Source: Pseudomonas haemolytica (GTDB lineage Bacteria; Pseudomonadota; Gammaproteobacteria; Pseudomonadales; Pseudomonadaceae). From it: 64,000 bases of DNA. The translations under genes and the position numbers were made by a program. The DNA lies in NCBI RefSeq assembly GCF_009659625.1, contig NZ_VOIW01000011.1, positions 1 to 64,000 of the forward strand, given 5' to 3'. Shown here piece after piece: positions 1 through 9,509 of this stretch (the stretch's first letter is position 1; each line of letters begins with the position of its first letter). The notes under the pieces are model-generated. The model worked only from the letters and a program-made list of their open reading frames with translations. It had not been told where the DNA came from and searched no databases.

Positions 1-2
1 TT

Positions 3-3000
3 CTCACCAAGTTCATGCAGGCGGTGGACCGCTACAAGGCGGTGGCGGTTCGCGGGGTGGTCGGCGGGCTGAAGCAAGGCACGATGCAGATGCGCTGGCG
101 GGCGCGGCAGAACGCAGTGCTGAAGCACAAAGAGCACGTCGATGATGTGCCTGTCGTGGCTTCGAATCCGAAGGGGGATGCGGCGGCTCCAGCGAATAAA
201 ACGGCCACCAATGGCTGCCCGGTATCGATGGTTACCGGGGAGGAATTACTGACCCTTACCGACGGTGCGCTGGACGGTGTTTTGCCGTTTGAGTGGACAC
301 GGTTGTATCGCACCAGTGCGGTGGAACTGGAGTGTGGGTTGGGGTTTGGGTGGAGTCATTCGCTGGCGCATAGGCTCTGTGTGTCGGGTGATTCGGTGGT
401 GTGGACCGATCATGAGAACCGCTCGACCACCCTGCCCTTGCCCACATCTGCTCGACCCGCGATCACCAATAGCCTGGCGGAAGCGGCGATCTACTTGGGG
501 TCGACGCCTGATGAGTTAGTGCTGGCCCAGGCGTCACGGTTTTATCACTTTCGCGACGGTGTGCTGGTTTCGATCAGCGATGCGTATGACAACCGCCTGC
601 GCATTTGCCGTGATCATTCAGGGCGGATTGAGCGGCTGGATAACGGTTGTGGCCGTTCGCTGCTTCTGCGCTATAAGCTTGATCGCATCATCGCGGTGGA
701 CTACCAGGTTCATCGCGCCACAGGCCGTCAGCCCTACGTCTGGGTGACCGAGCAGAACGTCGTTTCCTACGCCTATGACGAAGATGGACGACTGGTTTGC
801 GCGACCAGTGCCGTCGGTGAGAGCGAGCGTTATCGGTACGACGATCAGCACGTCATTGTTGAGCGGCAGTTGGCCGGTGGGGCGAGTTTCTTTTGGGCGT
901 GGGAAGGCTCCGGCAAGGCGGCTCGCTGTGTCCGGCATTGGGCGAGCTTTTCGCAGATGGACACGCGCTATGCCTGGAGGGATGACGGGCGCGTCACCGT
1001 GCATAACGCCGATGGTAGCCAGGAAGTGTATGTCCATGACGACCGGGCGCGATTGGTGCAGCGGATTGATCCGGACGGCGCCCAGCACTTCAAATCCTAC
1101 GATGAAAAAGGCCGGCTAACCGTCGAGCAAGACCCGCTGGGGGCGGTGACGGCGTATCAGTACGACGAAGCTGGACGCTTGGTGGCGTTGTTTCCGGGGG
1201 ATGATGAACCGACGTCCTACGAGCATGACAACGGTTTTGTAAGAGTTGTACGGCGTGGTGAGGCGGTCTGGAAATATGAGCGTAATGATCAGGGCGATGT
1301 TATCCGCAAGATTGATCCGGATGGCAACGCGACCGACTACAGCTACAACAAACATGGGCAACTGACCGGGGTTTGGTACCCGGATCACAGTTGTCATCGG
1401 TTGGTGTGGAATGAGCGTGGGCAGCTCGTTGAAGAACAGCTGCCCAATGGCGGGGTTAAGCGCTATCGCTATGACGACCTTGGACGGCAGATTGGTCGTG
1501 AGGATGAACATGGCGCGCTGACTCAGTATCAATGGGACTGCGTCGGTCGGTTGATTCGCCTCGTATTGCCAGGCGGCGCTTTCAGGGAATTCAGCTACAA
1601 CCCCTACGGAAAAATCATCGCCGAACGCGACGAACTCGGCCACGTAACCCGCTACGAATACGCCGACGGCCTGCACCTGATCAGCCGTCGCATCAACGCC
1701 GACGGCACCCAGGTCAAATATCGCTACGACAATGTTCGCTTACTGCTGACCGAAATCGAAAACGAAGTCGGCGAAACCTACCAACTCGACTACCACCCCA
1801 ACGGCCTGATCCAGCAGGAAACCGGCTTTGACGGCCAACGTACCGCGTATGCCTACGACCTCAACAGCAACCTGCAGGAAAAGACCGAATACGGTGACGA
1901 TGGCTCTACGTTGGTCACCCGCTACGAGCGCGATCACGCCGGACGCCTCGTACGAAAAACCCTGCCCGATAGCAGCGTGGTCGATTATGCCTACGACCGC
2001 CAAGGCAATCTCCTCAGCGTCGAGGACGGCCACTGGGCGTTAGCCTACGAGTACGACCGCCAAAACCGTCTCACCGCCGAACACCAAGGCTGGGGCACCT
2101 TGCGCTATAGCTACGACGCCTGCGGCCAGTTACAAAAATTACGCCTGCCTGACAACAACCGCCTTACCTTCAACCACGACAAAGGCGGCCACCTCGCCAC
2201 TGTCGAACTCAACGGCGAAGTCCTCACCTCACACCTATTCAAGAGCGGTCGCGAACACCAACGCCAACAAGGTCAACTGCTCAGCCACTACCACTACGAC
2301 GACCAGAACCGACTGCACGCCCACGCCGTCACCCAACAACAAAACTATCTCTACCAACGTCATTACGACTACGACAGGTCCGGCAACCTCACCCGCCTGA
2401 ACGACACCCGCAAAGGCGAGCATCACTACAACTACGACCCACTCAATCGCCTGACCCGCGCCAACCATTCGCAAGACGTACAGGAACGCTTCGGCCAGAA
2501 CCCTGCGGGCAACCTGCTGATGCAAGATCGCCCCGGCCCAGACATCGTCGCGGCCAACCGCCTGGTGATCCAAGGCGACCGCCATTACGACTACGACGCC
2601 TTCGGCAACCTCATCCGCGAACGGCGCGGCAAGGGCCAGCAACTCGTCACCGAATATCGTTACGACTGCCAGCATCGGCTGATCAGCGTCAAAAAGCCCA
2701 ACGGCGAAACCGCCAGTTACCGCTATGACCCCTTTGGGCGGCGCATCAGCAAGACCGTGGATGGCAAGACCACGGAATTCTTCTGGCAAGGCGACAAGCT
2801 GATTGCCGAACACCATGCGGACTGTCATCGCAGCTACATCTATGAACCGGACAGCTTCCGCCCATTGGCGCTGCTGGAAGGGTTTGGTCCAAAGGACACC
2901 ACGCCCTACCACTACCAACTGGACCACCTAGGCACACCGCAAGAACTCACCACTCCCGAAGGCGAAATAGTCTGGTCCGCCCACTACCGCGCCTACGGCC

Positions 3001-3662
3001 AGATCGCCCGGCTCGACGTAGGTAAAATCGACAATCCGCTAAGGTTCCAGGGTCAATACTTCGATCAGGAAAGCGGGCTGCACTACAACCGCCATCGCTA
3101 CTACAATCCGGATATTGGTCGCTACCTGACGCCGGATCCGGTGAAGTTGGCGGGTGGGGTCAATGGCTACCAGTACGTGCCCAATCCGACAGGGTGGGTG
3201 GATCCGCTAGGCTTAAGTAAGTGTCCTGGGGAGGACGGATGCAAATCGCAAGCAGACGTTGAAGAGCCGGCAGATACAGCTAAGGTAAATACAGGCGAAC
3301 CAAACCAGCCAACCGTAACAACCCGTCCAACGGAGTTTGCCAGCAAGCAAAAACTAAACGAGCATTACGAAAAGCATGGGCCAGAATTCGGAGTAGAGAC
3401 CCCCAATGAATATTTACTCACGGCACGACATGTCGTGAACGAAGGGATTCCTATCAACTACCTCTACAAAAGCAAATCGACAACAGGATATGCCTTACTC
3501 ATGGGAACGAATAGAACGGGCCAAGCCAAATTCGCATTCGCGGGTACGAATACAGACGGCAACATAACCACCTTACATACCAAAAGTGGGAAAGACTTCT
3601 GGAGGATGATAAATGGCGACGCCACTGACAAAACCATCAGACCTTACAACCAACACTTATAA
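3..3662 (+). CDS. RHS/YD-repeat polymorphic toxin, 5' end outside window
   Basis: RHS proteins build a hollow YD-repeat shell around a C-terminal toxin that is exported, often by type VI secretion, into competitor cells. The frame is open to the left edge of the window; an ATG lies at 15, but upstream codons (LTKF) continue the reading, so the true start is probably outside. Residues are numbered from that ATG. Dozens of YD repeats (YDxxGRL, YDxxNRL) fill about 230-1000, followed by the RHS core end (RHRYYNPDIGRYLTPDP) and the DPLGL box at 1063-1067, where such proteins normally cut off their toxin. The last 148 residues are unrelated to the core and encoded in visibly AT-richer DNA. They contain KLNEHYEKHGPEFG and later FAGTNTDGNITTLHTKSG, a pattern I associate loosely with BECR-fold (colicin D/E5-like) RNases; that assignment is inference. 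The next gene overlaps the 3' end. Confidence 0.93.
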   Translation, partial: LTKFMQAVDRYKAVAVRGVVGGLKQGTMQMRWRARQNAVLKHKEHVDDVPVVASNPKGDAAAPANKTATNGCPVSMVTGEELLTLTDGALDGVLPFEWTRLYRTSAVELECGLGFGWSHSLAHRLCVSGDSVVWTDHENRSTTLPLPTSARPAITNSLAEAAIYLGSTPDELVLAQASRFYHFRDGVLVSISDAYDNRLRICRDHSGRIERLDNGCGRSLLLRYKLDRIIAVDYQVHRATGRQPYVWVTEQNVVSYAYDEDGRLVCATSAVGESERYRYDDQHVIVERQLAGGASFFWAWEGSGKAARCVRHWASFSQMDTRYAWRDDGRVTVHNADGSQEVYVHDDRARLVQRIDPDGAQHFKSYDEKGRLTVEQDPLGAVTAYQYDEAGRLVALFPGDDEPTSYEHDNGFVRVVRRGEAVWKYERNDQGDVIRKIDPDGNATDYSYNKHGQLTGVWYPDHSCHRLVWNERGQLVEEQLPNGGVKRYRYDDLGRQIGREDEHGALTQYQWDCVGRLIRLVLPGGAFREFSYNPYGKIIAERDELGHVTRYEYADGLHLISRRINADGTQVKYRYDNVRLLLTEIENEVGETYQLDYHPNGLIQQETGFDGQRTAYAYDLNSNLQEKTEYGDDGSTLVTRYERDHAGRLVRKTLPDSSVVDYAYDRQGNLLSVEDGHWALAYEYDRQNRLTAEHQGWGTLRYSYDACGQLQKLRLPDNNRLTFNHDKGGHLATVELNGEVLTSHLFKSGREHQRQQGQLLSHYHYDDQNRLHAHAVTQQQNYLYQRHYDYDRSGNLTRLNDTRKGEHHYNYDPLNRLTRANHSQDVQERFGQNPAGNLLMQDRPGPDIVAANRLVIQGDRHYDYDAFGNLIRERRGKGQQLVTEYRYDCQHRLISVKKPNGETASYRYDPFGRRISKTVDGKTTEFFWQGDKLIAEHHADCHRSYIYEPDSFRPLALLEGFGPKDTTPYHYQLDHLGTPQELTTPEGEIVWSAHYRAYGQIARLDVGKIDNPLRFQGQYFDQESGLHYNRHRYYNPDIGRYLTPDPVKLAGGVNGYQYVPNPTGWVDPLGLSKCPGEDGCKSQADVEEPADTAKVNTGEPNQPTVTTRPTEFASKQKLNEHYEKHGPEFGVETPNEYLLTARHVVNEGIPINYLYKSKSTTGYALLMGTNRTGQAKFAFAGTNTDGNITTLHTKSGKDFWRMINGDATDKTIRPYNQHL

Positions 3663-4026
3663 AAAAGCAAAAGTTGTAGCGCTCAACGAACATATAGAAG
3701 AAGACGTAACTTTGATCATCGAAGGAACGACTATAAACTGCTTCGCCAGCTATTGCCCCTACGAGCTTGAAGTGGGCAAGACGTATGACGTAGAACTCAC
3801 ATTAAATCTTTCCGAAAACTACGAAATTGAGCGGACCGGCGAAACTAACACACTGATAAAACATACAAATCGCGGTTATTCATATGTACTTTACGGAGAC
3901 CTGCACAATGAAATCTTAATGTCTTTCACATCTCTTAATGTCGAGGGCGTACATTACGACCATCCAGAATGCAACGACCATTTTATCAAACTAAAAGTCG
4001 AAAGAATCGACGCCTGTTTTCACTGA
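3613..4026 (+). CDS. Probable immunity protein for the RHS toxin (unrecognised family)
   Basis: A 137-residue acidic protein beginning MATPLTKPSDL. It starts inside the RHS gene and overlaps it by 50 bp in another frame. A strong GGAGG at 3601-3605 stands seven bases before the ATG, so it can be translated independently. It has no signal peptide or membrane segment, as expected for a cytoplasmic antitoxin. The pattern is strand-rich: a run of beta-like segments around EDVTLIIEGTTINCF and ELEVGKTYDVELTLNLS, then YVLYGDL and HFIKLKVERIDACF, which could be an OB-like barrel. I do not recognise the family by name. Position directly after the variable toxin tip, small size, acidity and the same AT-rich base use make an immunity role the best inference. 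Confidence 0.75.
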   Translation: MATPLTKPSDLTTNTYKKAKVVALNEHIEEDVTLIIEGTTINCFASYCPYELEVGKTYDVELTLNLSENYEIERTGETNTLIKHTNRGYSYVLYGDLHNEILMSFTSLNVEGVHYDHPECNDHFIKLKVERIDACFH

Positions 4027-4060
4027 CATGCGAAATAGCTCGCACAATCGGCTCACCAAA

Positions 4061-4090
4061 TGAGCCGAATAACCCCCTCTATTCGGCTCA
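4061..4090. repeat. 10-bp perfect inverted repeat after the immunity gene
   Basis: TGAGCCGAAT at 4061-4070 and ATTCGGCTCA at 4081-4090 form a perfect ten-base stem with a ten-base loop. A third half-site, TCGGCTCA at 4048-4055, allows a competing hairpin. There is no T-tract after it, so it is not a classical rho-independent terminator. It could be an operator or a recombination remnant linked to the Fic-like fragment that follows. Confidence 0.6.
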
Positions 4091-4235
4091 CCCCACCCAT
4101 GCATTCCTCCATGGATCACCCACGCTGAACCTGACAACACGCCACCTTGCCGACCTACTGGAAAAAAACTGCCTGATACGCCTCCCCGCAGGCGGCCGCA
4201 GCACGCGTTATCAGATCAATCCTACCTACGAGTAA
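4086..4235 (+). pseudogene. Remnant of a winged-helix C-terminus, possibly of a Fic-family protein
   Basis: The frame reads THAFLHGSPTLNLTTRHLADLLEKN, then CLIRLPAGGRSTRYQINPTYE and stop. The second half looks like the wing of a winged-helix domain (R-LADLLEK--LIRLPAGGRSTRYQI), as found at the C-terminus of Fic AMP-transferases and in some regulators. No Fic motif (HPFxDGNGR) and no plausible start with a ribosome-binding site are present, so this is likely the surviving 3' end of a gene removed when the RHS tip was exchanged. The parent family is inferred from pattern only. Confidence 0.4.
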
Positions 4236-4310
4236 CAGCCCCACTCATTTGCCCCCATCCCCCATGTCTGCTAGTGTCGCGCCGGTTTACCGTCTACCGG
4301 AATTGCCGCC

Positions 4311-4553
4311 ATGGCCCGCAAAAAAGTTGCACTCGATTTCGAACAATCCCTCGCCGACCTGCAAACTCTGGTCGAGCGTCTGGAGAACGGCGAGTTGTCG
4401 CTGGAGGACTCGTTGACGGCGTTTGAGCAAGGCATCGGCCTGACCCGCGACTGTCAGAGCGCGCTGGCGCAGGCGGAGCAGAAGGTCCAGGTGCTGCTTG
4501 AGCGTGACGGGGAGTTGGCCGAAGAACCTTTCGATGCGGAACAGCCGGAATGA
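4311..4553 (+). CDS. xseB: Exodeoxyribonuclease VII small subunit
   Basis: An 80-residue protein, the usual length for XseB, which binds several-fold to XseA to form exonuclease VII, a single-strand-specific nuclease acting in both directions during repair and recombination. The typical pattern is visible: [35 protein letters not shown], two helices of a coiled hairpin, followed by an acidic tail. xseA is not in the window, which is normal because the subunits are usually unlinked. The stop overlaps the ispA start in ATGA, so the two genes are translationally coupled. The xseB-ispA-dxs order is conserved in gammaproteobacteria. Confidence 0.95.
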   Translation: MARKKVALDFEQSLADLQTLVERLENGELSLEDSLTAFEQGIGLTRDCQSALAQAEQKVQVLLERDGELAEEPFDAEQPE

Positions 4554-5437
4554 TCGACGCGTATCAGGCCAGTAGCCAAGCCCGGGTGAATGCGGCGCTG
4601 GAGCCCTTGTTTGTTGCGCCAAGCCCGGAAATGACGCGCCTCTATGAAGCCATGCGCTACAGCGTGATGAATGGCGGCAAGCGTGTGCGCCCGTTGCTGG
4701 CGTACGCGGCCTGTGAAGCCCTGGGAGCGCCGGCAGCCGAGGCCAATGGCGCGGCCTGTGCGGTGGAGTTGATCCACGCGTATTCCCTGGTGCATGACGA
4801 TTTGCCAGCGATGGACGACGACGATTTACGTCGCGGCCAGCCCACGACCCATAAAGCCTTTGATGAAGCCTATGCGATCCTGGCCGGCGATGGCTTGCAG
4901 AGCCTGGCGTTCAGCGCATTGCTGGACCCGCGCTTGAGCAGCGTCAACGCCGAGATCCGCCTGCGCATGGTCACCGCCTTGGCCCACGCCGCAGGCCCGG
5001 CCGGCATGGTCGGCGGGCAAGCCATCGACATGGGTTCGGTCAGCCTCAAGCTGGATCAAAAAGCCCTCGAACATATGCATCGCCACAAGACCGGCGCTTT
5101 GATCGAAGCCGCCGTGCAGTTGGGCGCACTCGCCAGTGGCCGTGCCGAAACCGCGCAATTGGCGGCCCTGCACACCTATTCCCGGGCCATCGGCCTGGCG
5201 TTCCAGGTGCAGGACGATATTCTCGACGTGGAAAGCGACACCGCCACCCTCGGCAAGCGCCAAGGTGCCGATATCGCACGGGACAAGCCGACGTATCCTG
5301 CACTGCTTGGGCTGGAAGCCGCCAAGGCGTATGCCATTGAGCTGCGTGACCAGGCCCTGGATGCCCTGCGACCTTTCGACGCGGCGGCCGAGCCACTGCG
5401 TGACCTGGCGCGGTATATCGTCGAACGCCGCCACTGA
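4550..5437 (+). CDS. ispA: Farnesyl diphosphate synthase (geranyltranstransferase)
   Basis: Condenses dimethylallyl or geranyl diphosphate with isopentenyl diphosphate to give farnesyl diphosphate, the precursor of undecaprenyl carrier, ubiquinone side chains and heme O. At 295 residues it has the length of bacterial IspA. The first aspartate-rich motif is [10 protein letters not shown] from residue 83, of the bacterial long DDxxxxD type that fixes short-chain specificity. The second is QVQDDILD near residue 222. NGGKRVRP near 41 is the conserved substrate-binding segment. It starts inside the xseB stop and is followed after 110 bp by dxs, whose product feeds the same pathway. Confidence 0.97.
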   Translation: MIDAYQASSQARVNAALEPLFVAPSPEMTRLYEAMRYSVMNGGKRVRPLLAYAACEALGAPAAEANGAACAVELIHAYSLVHDDLPAMDDDDLRRGQPTTHKAFDEAYAILAGDGLQSLAFSALLDPRLSSVNAEIRLRMVTALAHAAGPAGMVGGQAIDMGSVSLKLDQKALEHMHRHKTGALIEAAVQLGALASGRAETAQLAALHTYSRAIGLAFQVQDDILDVESDTATLGKRQGADIARDKPTYPALLGLEAAKAYAIELRDQALDALRPFDAAAEPLRDLARYIVERRH

Positions 5438-5502
5438 CTGCCGCGGCCATTTGCGCCGCATATCGGTCAAGTTCGGCGCCCTGCGTGGGCAGTTTGCACC
5501 GC

Positions 5503-5531
5503 TTGAGGTAAACTGCCGCCTCTTCTATACC
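5503..5531 (+). promoter_or_regulatory. Candidate sigma-70 promoter before dxs
   Basis: TTGAGG at 5503-5508 and TATACC at 5526-5531 are separated by exactly 17 bases in the ispA-dxs gap, with TATAAC six bases further on as an alternative -10. Read by eye only; dxs may also be transcribed from xseB. Confidence 0.4.
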
Positions 5532-5547
5532 TATAACGATTCGCCTG

Positions 5548-7446
5548 ATGCCCACGACGTTTCAAGAGATTCCCCGCAAACGCCCGTCCACGCCACTGCT
5601 CGACCGCGCTGCCACGCCGGACGGCCTGCGTCGACTGGGTGAAGCCGAGCTGGAAACCCTGGCCGATGAGTTGCGCCTGGAATTGCTCTACACGGTCGGC
5701 CAGACCGGTGGGCATTTCGGCGCCGGGTTGGGCGTGATCGAGCTGACCATCGCCCTACATTACGTGTTCGACACCCCGGACGACCGGCTGGTATGGGACG
5801 TGGGCCATCAGGCGTATCCGCACAAAATCCTCACCGGCCGCCGCGAGCGTATGGGCAGCCTGCGCCAGAAGGACGGCCTGGCCGCCTTCCCGCGACGTTC
5901 GGAGAGCGAGTACGACACCTTTGGCGTCGGCCACTCCAGCACCTCCATCAGTGCAGCGCTGGGCATGGCGATTGCCGCTCGCCTGCAAGGCAGCGACCGC
6001 AAGGCGATTGCCGTGATCGGGGATGGCGCGCTGACCGCCGGCATGGCCTTCGAAGCGCTCAACCATGCGCCGGAAGTGGACGCCAACATGTTGGTGATCC
6101 TCAACGACAACGACATGTCGATCTCGCGCAATGTCGGCGGCCTGTCCAATTACCTGGCGAAGATCCTTTCCAGCCGCACCTACGCCAGCATGCGCGAAGG
6201 CAGCAAGAAAGTGCTCTCGCGCCTGCCTGGCGCGTGGGAAATCGCCCGTCGCACCGAAGAATATGCCAAGGGCATGCTGGTGCCTGGCACCCTGTTCGAA
6301 GAGCTGGGCTGGAACTACATCGGCCCTATCGACGGCCACGACCTGCCAACCCTGATCGCCACCCTGCGTAACATGCGCGACCTCAAGGGCCCGCAGTTCC
6401 TGCATATCGTCACCAAGAAAGGCAAAGGCTTCGCTCCCGCGGAAGTCGACCCGATTGGTTACCACGCAATTACCAAGCTTGAACCCCTGGATGCGCCCGC
6501 CGCCGCGCCGAAGAAGGCCAGCGGGCCGAAGTATTCCGGTGTGTTTGGCGAGTGGCTGTGCGACATGGCCGCCGCCGACCCGCGCTTGGTGGGCGTTACC
6601 CCAGCGATGAAGGAAGGCTCCGACCTCGTGGCGTTCAGCGAGCGTTTCCCGCTGCGCTACTTCGACGTGGCGATTGCCGAGCAGCACGCTGTCACCTTCG
6701 CTGCCGGCATGGCCTGCGAAGGCGCCAAGCCGGTGGTGGCGATCTACTCCACCTTCCTGCAACGCGGTTATGACCAGCTCGTTCACGATGTGGCGGTGCA
6801 GAACCTCGACGTACTGTTCGCCATCGACCGCGCCGGCCTGGTGGGCGAAGACGGCCCGACCCACGCCGGCAGTTTCGACCTGTCCTACCTGCGCTGCATC
6901 CCCGGCATGTTGGTGATGACGCCGAGCGATGAGAACGAACTGCGCAAGATGCTCAGCACCGGCCATCTGTACAACGGCCCGGCCGCCGTGCGTTACCCGC
7001 GGGGCAATGGCCCTAACGCTGTGATCGAGAAAGACCTGGAGCCGATTGAAATCGGTAAAGGCATCGTGCGTCGCCAAGGCAGCAAGACCGCACTCTTGGT
7101 ATTTGGTGTGCAACTGGCCGAAGCGCTGAAAGTCGCCGAGAAGATCGATGCCACCGTGGTCGATATGCGCTTCGTCAAACCGCTGGATGAAGCGCTGGTG
7201 CGCGAGATTGCCGCTGGCCATGAGTTGCTGGTGACTGTCGAAGAGAACGCGATCATGGGCGGCGCCGGTGCGGCGGTCAGCGAATTCCTGGCGCGGGAGA
7301 ACATTCTCAAGTCGGTACTGCACCTGGGCTTGCCGGATCTGTATGTCGAGCATGCCAAGCCGGCGCAGATGCTGGCCGAATGCGGGCTGGATGAGGCTGG
7401 CATTGAAGCTTCCGTGCGCAGGCGCATGGCGATGCTCAACCTGTAA
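5548..7446 (+). CDS. dxs: 1-deoxy-D-xylulose-5-phosphate synthase
   Basis: Thiamine-diphosphate enzyme that joins pyruvate and glyceraldehyde-3-phosphate, the first and flux-controlling step of the methylerythritol phosphate route; its product also feeds thiamine and pyridoxal synthesis. At 632 residues it is full length. The TPP/Mg site [16 protein letters not shown] begins near residue 157, preceded by the [13 protein letters not shown] segment. The transketolase-like pyrimidine domain carries [13 protein letters not shown] with the conserved glutamate near 376, and the C-terminal domain ends [10 protein letters not shown]. It is the terminal gene of xseB-ispA-dxs; a large inverted repeat follows. 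Confidence 0.98.
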   Translation: MPTTFQEIPRKRPSTPLLDRAATPDGLRRLGEAELETLADELRLELLYTVGQTGGHFGAGLGVIELTIALHYVFDTPDDRLVWDVGHQAYPHKILTGRRERMGSLRQKDGLAAFPRRSESEYDTFGVGHSSTSISAALGMAIAARLQGSDRKAIAVIGDGALTAGMAFEALNHAPEVDANMLVILNDNDMSISRNVGGLSNYLAKILSSRTYASMREGSKKVLSRLPGAWEIARRTEEYAKGMLVPGTLFEELGWNYIGPIDGHDLPTLIATLRNMRDLKGPQFLHIVTKKGKGFAPAEVDPIGYHAITKLEPLDAPAAAPKKASGPKYSGVFGEWLCDMAAADPRLVGVTPAMKEGSDLVAFSERFPLRYFDVAIAEQHAVTFAAGMACEGAKPVVAIYSTFLQRGYDQLVHDVAVQNLDVLFAIDRAGLVGEDGPTHAGSFDLSYLRCIPGMLVMTPSDENELRKMLSTGHLYNGPAAVRYPRGNGPNAVIEKDLEPIEIGKGIVRRQGSKTALLVFGVQLAEALKVAEKIDATVVDMRFVKPLDEALVREIAAGHELLVTVEENAIMGGAGAAVSEFLARENILKSVLHLGLPDLYVEHAKPAQMLAECGLDEAGIEASVRRRMAMLNL

Positions 7447-7474
7447 CCCAATCGCCCGGGTGAACCGGAACTAA

Positions 7475-7568
7475 AATGTGGGAGCGGGCTTGCTCGCGAA
7501 TGCGGAGTATCAGTCAACCGAGATGTTGAATGTGCCACCGCATTCGCGAGCAAGCCCGCTCCCACATT
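7475..7568. repeat. REPIN-like paired REP element (31-bp perfect arms)
   Basis: Left arm 7475-7505 and right arm 7538-7568 are perfect reverse complements over 31 bases with a 32-base spacer. The arm contains GTGGGAGCGGGCTTGCTCGC, the core of the REP family typical of P. fluorescens-group genomes. It sits between dxs and btuB. An open frame runs through it into btuB, but that is not coding. Confidence 0.9.
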
Positions 7569-7603
7569 GGTTTTATGCCATCTTCAAATTCTATGGACAG
7601 CCC

Positions 7604-9490
7604 ATGAATCGCCTTCGCTTCGCCTTGCCCTTCCTGCTGCTCCCCGCCGCTGATCTGCTGGCCGACAGCTTCGAGCGGGACGACGCGCTGAAGCTCTCTG
7701 ACGTGGTCATCAGCGCCAACCGCCAAGTGCAGGCGCGTAACGACAGCAGCGCCGCCAACACCGTCTTCACCCGCGCCGACATCGACCGCCTGCAGCCCAG
7801 CAGCGTCACCGACCTGCTCAGCCGCGTGCCCGGTGTGCAAGTCGCACCAACGGGTGGGCGTGGCAGTTTGCCGGGGATCTTCATTCGCGGCACAAAGTCG
7901 GCGCAAAGCCTGGTGCTGGTGGACGGGCAACGCATCGCCAATACCACTTCCGGCGACAGCGGCCTGCAGTACCTCAACGTCGATCAGATTGAACGGGTAG
8001 AGGTGTTGCGCGGCTCACGCTCGGTGATTTACGGCAGCGATGCCATTGGCGGTGTGATCCAGGTGTTTACCCGACGCAACGCCGAGCAAGGCTTGCAGCC
8101 ACGCCTGAGGCTGGGGTTTGGCAGCAACCAGACGTGGGAGCGCAGTCTGGGCCTGTCGGGCGGTGACGAACACACGCGCTTCAACCTGGGGGCAAGCCTG
8201 GATGAGACCGCCGGGATCAACTCGAGCCACGCGTCGTTCCCAAGCGACGGCGATCATGATGCCTATCGCAACCAGTCCATCAGCCTGAACCTCAGCCATT
8301 CCTTCAGCGATGAACTGGAAGTGGGTTTCAACCTGCTGGATAACCGCGGTAAGTCGGAATACGACAACAGTTTTGGCCGCTACGACGACGCCACCGGGAA
8401 AAGCGTCGGCCAGAAACCCTACACCGACTACACCGTGAGCAGCGCCAGCGGTTATGTCGATGCCAAGTTCAATGAAGTCTGGCAGTCGCGTCTGGAACTG
8501 GGTCACAGCGAAAACCGCGACACCAAGCGCGATACCCTTAGTGATGACTTCAGTGCGTTCAATACCTACCGCGATTCGGTCAACTGGCAAAACGACCTGA
8601 CCCTGAATGAGCAGAACAGCCTGATCGTCGGTGGCGACTGGTATGAAGACCGCTTCCATGGTTCCACCACCTTTACCGAGAACAGTCGCTGGAACCGCGC
8701 GGCCTTTGTGCAACACCGCTTCCATAGTGAGTGGTTTTCTACTGAGTTGGGCCTGCGCCGTGACCAGAATCAGCAATTCGGTGGCCAAAACAGCTGGAGC
8801 GGCACCCTCACGCTGCCGGTCAACCCTGACAATGACCTGCTCTTGAGCTACAGCGAAGGTTTCCGCGCGCCGACCTTCAACGACCTCTATTATCCCCTCA
8901 CGCAATACAGCAACCCCAACCTGCAACCGGAAACGTCGAAGAGCTATGAGCTGCAATGGCGCAGCCAACTGACAGACAGCACGCGCCTGGAAGCCTCGCT
9001 ATACCGCACCGACTTGAGCGACGCGATCATCCTCGACGCCGGCAAGCCGCAAAACGTGGCGTCGGCGCGGATCAACGGCTTTGAAGCGGCACTCAAGCAG
9101 GAGTTGTTTGGCTGGCAGGGCAACCTGGGGCTCTCGATCATCGACCCACGTGACCGTGACAGCGGCCACACACTCGCACGTCGTGCGCGCCGTACCCTGA
9201 ACCTGGATCTGGACCGGCAGTTCGATCAATTGGGCGTCGGCGCGAGCTGGCAGGCAATCAGCAGCAGCTACGACGATGAAGCCAACCGCAATGCCTTGGG
9301 CGGTTATGCGCTGCTAGGGCTGCGCAGCAGTTGGGCGTTGAACCGGGAAATATCGCTGTCGCTGAAGGTCGATAACGTGCTGGACAAGTCCTATGCGCGG
9401 GCGAAGTATAGCTACTTACAGGATTATCAGAATTATCGCGAAGAGGGTCGGATGTGGATGTTTGGGGTGACTTGGACACCTGAGATCTGA
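7604..9490 (+). CDS. btuB: TonB-dependent vitamin B12 receptor
   Basis: Outer-membrane gated barrel that takes up cobalamin using TonB energy. The start at 7604 gives a proper signal peptide (MNRLRFALPFLLLPAADLLA); frames opening further upstream run through a REP repeat and are rejected. The mature N-terminus carries a TonB-box-like LSDVVISA. The plug domain follows (SVTDLLSRVPGVQVAP, FIRGTKSAQSLVLVDGQRI, VEVLRGSRSVIYGSDAIGGVI), then a 22-strand-type barrel ending in the TonB_dep_Rec signature. Length is 628 residues, close to BtuB. It converges on btuF. I see no cobalamin riboswitch in the 157-bp upstream gap, most of which is REP repeat. The BtuB call rests on overall pattern and btuF linkage. 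Confidence 0.88.
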   Translation: MNRLRFALPFLLLPAADLLADSFERDDALKLSDVVISANRQVQARNDSSAANTVFTRADIDRLQPSSVTDLLSRVPGVQVAPTGGRGSLPGIFIRGTKSAQSLVLVDGQRIANTTSGDSGLQYLNVDQIERVEVLRGSRSVIYGSDAIGGVIQVFTRRNAEQGLQPRLRLGFGSNQTWERSLGLSGGDEHTRFNLGASLDETAGINSSHASFPSDGDHDAYRNQSISLNLSHSFSDELEVGFNLLDNRGKSEYDNSFGRYDDATGKSVGQKPYTDYTVSSASGYVDAKFNEVWQSRLELGHSENRDTKRDTLSDDFSAFNTYRDSVNWQNDLTLNEQNSLIVGGDWYEDRFHGSTTFTENSRWNRAAFVQHRFHSEWFSTELGLRRDQNQQFGGQNSWSGTLTLPVNPDNDLLLSYSEGFRAPTFNDLYYPLTQYSNPNLQPETSKSYELQWRSQLTDSTRLEASLYRTDLSDAIILDAGKPQNVASARINGFEAALKQELFGWQGNLGLSIIDPRDRDSGHTLARRARRTLNLDLDRQFDQLGVGASWQAISSSYDDEANRNALGGYALLGLRSSWALNREISLSLKVDNVLDKSYARAKYSYLQDYQNYREEGRMWMFGVTWTPEI

Positions 9491-9509
9491 ATTGTCTGAA
9501 CCGACGTCA

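Noticed and set aside
5755-7353. 532-codon open frame antisense to dxs
   Set aside because: High-GC shadow frame: composition is typical of a complementary strand of a GC-rich gene, with no domain and dxs fully convincing on the other strand.
7478-7603. N-terminal extension of btuB through the repeat
   Set aside because: The extra 42 codons translate a REP palindrome and would bury the signal peptide.
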